16,145 bases of DNA from assembly GCA_947441895.1 (NCBI GenBank), contig CANEUT010000016.1, positions 1 through 16,145 of the forward strand, given 5' to 3'. Of the stretch, positions 12,802 to 16,145 are shown piece by piece. The stretch's first letter is position 1. Every line of letters begins with the position of its first letter. Position numbers and translations under genes: made by a program. Source of the DNA: Rickettsiales bacterium (GTDB lineage: Bacteria; Pseudomonadota; Alphaproteobacteria; Rickettsiales; UBA3002). The notes below the pieces were generated by a model. The model worked only from the letters and a program-made list of their open reading frames with translations, made no database searches and was not told the origin of the DNA.

Positions 12802-13695
12802 ATGATTTTTCCGAACATCGACCCCATCGCCCTTGCCATCGGCCCCATTGCAATTCGCTGGTATGCACTGGCCTACGTGGCAGGCATTGTGCTGGGCTAT
12901 TTTTATGTGTCGTGGCTGAATCAAAGAAAACATTCCCCTCTCTGTCATTCTGAGCATAGCGAAGAATCTGGTGGCAAGAGTGGATCCTTCGCTTCACTCA
13001 GGATGACACAAATAGATGGTGTCTCCCCTCATCAACCACTGCTCACCCATGCCGCGCGCGATGACCTGATTCTCTATGCCGTCGCCGGCATCATTCTGGG
13101 TGGGCGCATGGGCTATGTGCTGTTTTATAACCTGCCCTATTTTCTTGATGAACCGCTTGAAATATTTGCCCTTTGGCAAGGCGGCATGTCGTTTCATGGC
13201 GGGTTGCTGGGTGTGCTCGGCGCGTTCTATTTCTTCGCCCGCCGCCACAAAACCAGCTGGATGGCGCTGATGGATATGATTGCCGCCGCCGCCCCCATTG
13301 GGCTGTTTTTTGGCCGTTGCACCAATTTCATCAATGGCGAGCTTTATGGCCGTACCACCACCAGCGCGCTGGGCATGGTGTTTCCGCGTGGTGGGTTGGT
13401 GCCACGCCACCCCAGCCAGCTTTACGAAGCGGCGCTTGAGGGGCTGGTGCTGTTCATCGTTCTTTTCCTCGTCGCCACCCGCAGCAAGGCGTTGCACTAT
13501 CGCGGGTTGGTAGGCGGTTTGTTTTTGGCGGGCTATGGTATTGCGCGCTTCATCGTTGAATTTTTCCGCGAGCCCGATGCGCAGCTTGGCACCTTCGCGT
13601 TTGATTTAAGCATGGGGCAATTGCTTTGTTTGCCCATGATTGTTTTTGGGTTATGGTTAGCATTCACTGCTAAATCACGGCCATTATACGTTTAA
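12802..13695 (+). CDS. lgt: Prolipoprotein diacylglyceryl transferase with a repeat-derived insertion
   Basis: The inner-membrane enzyme that moves diacylglycerol from phosphatidylglycerol to the lipobox Cys of prolipoproteins such as the MltA encoded here. From ATG 12802 it is 297 residues starting MIFPNIDPIALAIGPIAIRW, the usual Lgt N-terminus; a GTG lies directly before it. Several membrane segments follow, with GGRMGYVLFYN, WQGGMSFHGGLLG (H132, equivalent to the essential His of E. coli Lgt), the signature GRCTNFINGELYGR near 172-184, PRHPSQLYEAALEG and FRIVEFFREPDAQLG-like FIVEFFREPDAQLG. Residues 48-69 are a translated 66-bp family 2 repeat in the loop after the first membrane segment. 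The frame continues through it and all motifs are intact. The extension to 12697 is repeat sequence. The Shine-Dalgarno (AAAGGG, about 12 nt upstream) is poorly spaced. Confidence 0.94.
   Translation: MIFPNIDPIALAIGPIAIRWYALAYVAGIVLGYFYVSWLNQRKHSPLCHSEHSEESGGKSGSFASLRMTQIDGVSPHQPLLTHAARDDLILYAVAGIILGGRMGYVLFYNLPYFLDEPLEIFALWQGGMSFHGGLLGVLGAFYFFARRHKTSWMALMDMIAAAAPIGLFFGRCTNFINGELYGRTTTSALGMVFPRGGLVPRHPSQLYEAALEGLVLFIVLFLVATRSKALHYRGLVGGLFLAGYGIARFIVEFFREPDAQLGTFAFDLSMGQLLCLPMIVFGLWLAFTAKSRPLYV
12943..13008. repeat. Family 2 palindromic repeat inserted in frame inside lgt
   Basis: TGTCATTCTGAG (12943-12954) and CTCAGGATGACA (12997-13008) are inverted ends matching at 11 of 12 positions. The inner parts also pair (GCGAAGAATC with GGATCCTTCGC). 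At 66 bp it adds exactly 22 codons and no stop. In the lgt frame it translates to CHSEHSEES...GSFASLRMT, the well-known HSERSEES-type spurious peptide seen in many bacterial annotations, which identifies the class. Confidence 0.9.
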
Positions 13696-13701
13696 CGTAC
13701 T

Positions 13702-13786
13702 TGTCATTCCCCGAATTTGCTTTAGCAAATTATAGGGGAATCCATGGATCGCCCTATAATCGTCAAAAACGATTCGGGCGATGACA
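13702..13786. repeat. Family 2 palindromic repeat between lgt and midA
   Basis: An 85-bp element with ends TGTCAT (13702-13707) and ATGACA (13781-13786), starting 6 bp after the lgt stop. It contains ATTCCCC..AATTTGC-TTTA-GCAAATT..GGGGAAT and a second stem built from TCGCCC, AATCGT, ACGATT, GGGCGA. The methyltransferase start follows within 8-20 bp. Confidence 0.75.
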
Positions 13787-13805
13787 CTATCAAATGACAC
13801 GGCAT

Positions 13806-14891
13806 ATGAATCAATCGCACGCCCTCACCACCATCATCCGCGATAAAATTGCTGCCGACGGCCCCATCAGCATTGCTGATTATATGAGCCTGGCGCTCGC
13901 TCACCCCGAACACGGCTATTACGTGAAGCAAGACCCGTTCGGCACGCGCGGCGACTTTGTCACCGCCCCGGAAATCTGCCAGATTTTTGGCGAAATGATG
14001 GGCGTGTGGCTGGCCCATGTGTGGCAGCAAATGGGCGGTGGGCCCATCAGCCTGGCCGAGGTTGGGCCCGGGCGCGGCACGCTGATGAGCGACATTCTGC
14101 GCGCCACCAAATCCATGCTGAATTTTCATGATTGCCTCACCATTCACATGGTGGAAACCAGCCCCACCCTTGCCCACACCCAATATCTGGCGCTGCGCGA
14201 TGAGCATCCGCGCGTGGAGTGGCTCGATCGCGTGGAAGAGTTGCCACCCAACAAGCTGCTGCTCATCGGCAACGAATTTCTCGATGCCCTGCCCATCAAG
14301 CAATATGTAATGACCGAGAATGGCATGGCCGAACGCCGCGTAGGGTGGGACGATGAGGCGCAGCAATTCACCTTCATCAACGCTCCCGCTGGCCTCAGCC
14401 TTGCCAAATCGGGCGGCAATATTCCCGTCGGCACGGTGATGGAACAATGCCCCGCCGCGCGTGGGGTGATTCGCCATCTGTCGCAGCATTTAGCGCAGCA
14501 TGGTGGCGCCGCCTTATTCATCGATTACGGCTATTTTGGTGATGCCCACCAAGACACATTGCAGGCCGTGAAGTCGCATCTTTTTCACCCCGTGCTCAGC
14601 AGCCCGGGCGATGCCGACCTCACTGCCCATGTTGATTTTGCAAGCCTGATGGAAATAGCGCGCGATGCTGGCAACGCCGTGCACGGGCTGGCCACGCAAG
14701 GTGAATTTCTCATTCGCATGGGCGCCCAACTGAGGCTTGAAATGCTGGTAAAAAATGCGAGTCAGCCCGAACGAGAGGCGCTGGTCTCGGGCCTGCAGCG
14801 CCTTATTTCACCGCAAGCCATGGGTGATTTATTCAAGGTGATGGCCATTGTTTCCGACCCCAGAATTGATCCACCAGGGTTCATGGCATGA
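13806..14891 (+). CDS. SAM-dependent methyltransferase of the MidA/NDUFAF7 family
   Basis: A class I methyltransferase-fold protein of about 361 residues. Family markers are GPISIADYMSLALAHPEHGYY, FVTAPEICQIFGEMMGVWLA, the SAM-binding EVGPGRGTLMSDIL (from E85), GNEFLDALPIKQY, LFIDYGYFG, DLTAHVDFASL and TQGEFLIRMG. The mitochondrial homologue NDUFAF7 symmetrically dimethylates an arginine of complex I subunit NDUFS2, so a role in NADH dehydrogenase maturation is plausible here. An in-frame ATG at 13794 is an alternative start adding four residues; neither has a Shine-Dalgarno. The stop overlaps the pgeF start (ATGA), so the pair is translationally coupled. The order lgt, this gene, pgeF is widespread in alphaproteobacteria. 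Confidence 0.9.
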   Translation: MNQSHALTTIIRDKIAADGPISIADYMSLALAHPEHGYYVKQDPFGTRGDFVTAPEICQIFGEMMGVWLAHVWQQMGGGPISLAEVGPGRGTLMSDILRATKSMLNFHDCLTIHMVETSPTLAHTQYLALRDEHPRVEWLDRVEELPPNKLLLIGNEFLDALPIKQYVMTENGMAERRVGWDDEAQQFTFINAPAGLSLAKSGGNIPVGTVMEQCPAARGVIRHLSQHLAQHGGAALFIDYGYFGDAHQDTLQAVKSHLFHPVLSSPGDADLTAHVDFASLMEIARDAGNAVHGLATQGEFLIRMGAQLRLEMLVKNASQPEREALVSGLQRLISPQAMGDLFKVMAIVSDPRIDPPGFMA

Positions 14892-15649
14892 TCACTCCCT
14901 TCACCCATGCGTTCCTCGAAAGCGATTCCATCGCCCACGGTTTTTTTGGCCGCGAAGGCGGGGTAAGCACAGGGCTTTATCGTGGCCTCAATTGCGGGTT
15001 GGGCAGCCATGACCGGCGCGTTGACGTGGTGGAAAACCGCCGCCGCGTGGCAACCGCCCTTGGTCAGTCGGCGGAATCGCTCACCACGCTCTATCAAATC
15101 CATTCATCTACCGCCGTGGTGGTCACCGAACCCTTTCGCGGCCATGTGCCCGAAGCCGATGCAATGGTGACCAATGTGCCCGGCATCACACTGGGCATTT
15201 TATCCGCCGATTGTGTGCCCGTGCTGTTTGCCGACGACACCGCCGAAATCATCGGCGCGGCGCATGCGGGCTGGAAGGGCGCCACCGGCGGCGTGCTCGA
15301 AAACACCGTCGATGCCATGGAAATGTTAGGCGCCGAGCGCGAGGATATTCGCGCGGTCATTGGCCCCTGCATCGCCCAAGCCAGCTATGAGGTGGGGCCC
15401 GAATTTCTCACCCGCTTTAGCGACGCCGAGCAGCAGCAATTCTTCATTCCAAGCCACCGGCCCGGCCACGCCATGTTCGACCTACCCGCCTATGTGGCGC
15501 TGCGACTACGCGCACTGGGCTTGCAGCATGTGGCGCAGCTTGCTATGGATACCTGCGTCGACGAAGCGAATTTCTTCAGCTATCGCCGCGCCACCCAGCG
15601 CAGTGAGCCCGATTATGGGCGGCATATAAGCTGTATTGTGTTGCGGTGA
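14888..15649 (+). CDS. pgeF: Peptidoglycan editing factor PgeF (YfiH/laccase-domain family)
   Basis: A 253-residue protein of the Cu/Zn-binding YfiH family, first annotated as polyphenol oxidase and later tied to removal of wrongly incorporated L-Ser from muropeptide precursors. It begins HAFLESDSIAHGFFGREGGV and shows the metal/active-site motifs YQIHSS (H72), LSADCVPVLF (C109) and AAHAGWKGATGG (H126), plus IGPCIAQASYEVG (C161) and the C-terminal CVDEANFFSYRR. These positions parallel the His-Cys-His set of E. coli YfiH. It overlaps the methyltransferase by 4 bp. A family 2 repeat starts 4 bp after its stop, which separates it from ilvE. The identification is secure at family level; substrate follows from E. 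coli work. Confidence 0.94.
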   Translation: MITPFTHAFLESDSIAHGFFGREGGVSTGLYRGLNCGLGSHDRRVDVVENRRRVATALGQSAESLTTLYQIHSSTAVVVTEPFRGHVPEADAMVTNVPGITLGILSADCVPVLFADDTAEIIGAAHAGWKGATGGVLENTVDAMEMLGAEREDIRAVIGPCIAQASYEVGPEFLTRFSDAEQQQFFIPSHRPGHAMFDLPAYVALRLRALGLQHVAQLAMDTCVDEANFFSYRRATQRSEPDYGRHISCIVLR

Positions 15650-15652
15650 TGC

Positions 15653-15737
15653 TGTCATCCCGGCCGAATAAAATGAGCGCCGGGATCCAGCGAAGAATAA
15701 ACTAGACCCCGGTGTTACTACGTAAATCGGGATGACA
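15653..15737. repeat. Family 2 palindromic repeat between pgeF and ilvE
   Basis: An 85-bp element with ends TGTCATCCCGG (15653-15663) and CGGGATGACA (15728-15737). An inner part pairs GCCGGGATCCAG with CTAGACCCCGG loosely. It has the same length and end sequence as the copy at 13702-13786. The Shine-Dalgarno of ilvE lies just outside it. Confidence 0.8.
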
Positions 15738-15762
15738 GAATACATGAACAAAGGAGTTTGAT

Positions 15763-16145
15763 ATGTCCATTTTACCTTTCGATGACCGCGACGGATTTAT
15801 CTGGGTGGATGGCGCGTTGGTGGAATGGCGCAAAGCCACCACCCATATTCTCAGCCACGGGCTACATTATGGTTCCTGCGTGTTCGAGGGCGAACGCGCC
15901 TATGGCGGCACTATCTTCAAAGACCGCGAACACAGCGAGCGTTTTCATCGCTCCGGCGAGTTGCTGGGATTCACCATTCCCTACAGCGTTGATGAACTCA
16001 TCAAAGCCAAGGCCGAGGTGCTGAAAGCCAACAACGTGGTCGATGGCTATGTGCGCCCCGTGGCCTGGCGCGGCAGCGAGATGATGGCGATTTCCGCCCA
16101 AGCCACCAAAATTCACGTGGCCATTGCCAGCTGGTCGTGGCCCAG
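15763..16145 (+). CDS. ilvE: Branched-chain amino acid aminotransferase, N-terminal part (runs off the window)
   Basis: A class IV PLP enzyme that interconverts leucine, isoleucine and valine with their 2-oxo acids. The visible 127 residues begin MSILPFDDRDGFIWVDGALV and include LSHGLHYGSCVFEGERAYGG, FKDREHSERFHRSGELLGF, DGYVRPVAWRGSEMM and a final IHVAIASWSWP, all diagnostic of the alphaproteobacterial IlvE type. The PLP lysine lies beyond the edge. AAGGAG 6 nt before the ATG fixes the start. No promoter was identified, and the repeat at 15653-15737 sits directly upstream. Confidence 0.95.
   Translation, partial: MSILPFDDRDGFIWVDGALVEWRKATTHILSHGLHYGSCVFEGERAYGGTIFKDREHSERFHRSGELLGFTIPYSVDELIKAKAEVLKANNVVDGYVRPVAWRGSEMMAISAQATKIHVAIASWSWP

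Noticed and set aside
13722..14489. A 255-codon open frame on the minus strand opposite the MidA-type gene
   Set aside because: It has no recognisable motif, lies wholly or mostly antisense to a strongly identified gene and a repeat, and reflects GC-rich codon structure.

Overview
The window looks like ordinary chromosome from a free-living or host-associated alphaproteobacterium. The basis is gene content and synteny: a phasin with a KKA-type tail, an EnvZ-like kinase with an OmpR-type regulator, an mltA-smr pair, a UbiK-family protein next to lgt, lgt followed by a MidA/NDUFAF7-type methyltransferase and pgeF, and a FolM-like SDR upstream of uvrC. The exact lineage cannot be fixed by eye. 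GC looks moderate to high in genes and lower in spacers.

Layout: (1) 1-273, minus: start of prs. (2) 378-7053, plus: Kef-type cation/proton antiporter, FolM-like pteridine reductase, uvrC, proC and a phasin with a strong sigma70-like promoter. (3) 7186-11545, minus: ubiK, mltA, smr, response regulator and histidine kinase; the last four are tightly packed or overlapping. (4) 11695-16145, plus: rfaD/hldD, lgt, midA, pgeF and the start of ilvE. Much of the right half serves the envelope: heptose for LPS core, prolipoprotein modification, a lipoprotein lytic transglycosylase and peptidoglycan editing.

The unusual content is between and inside these genes. Two dispersed palindromic repeat families occupy most spacers. 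Family 1 has six copies in 16 kb plus one fragment. The copies are about 45-280 bp and open with a hairpin whose loop is always TNCT closed by C-G, while the stem differs in sequence and length between copies yet stays complementary. A shared GC-rich body follows, and in four copies a second module (GCGTAGCC...GGCGAGCC...GGGGG...CCCCC) ends in another hairpin with a copy-specific stem. One full copy lies in frame inside uvrC and adds about 56 residues between two catalytic Asp motifs. Another copy fills the rfaD-lgt spacer. Family 2 has four copies with TGTCAT...ATGACA ends, one of them 66 bp in frame inside lgt. This resembles the Rickettsia palindromic elements in behaviour, though the sequences are not recognisably the same.

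Regulatory signals: the phasin promoter is overlaid by three TGC-N3-GCA dyads (possible PhaR-type operator). A Rho-independent terminator follows the phasin. ubiK and rfaD have divergent promoters of matching design. Several genes (SDR, uvrC, mltA, ubiK) have no Shine-Dalgarno sequence but a -10-like hexamer 6-8 nt before the ATG, which suggests leaderless mRNAs.
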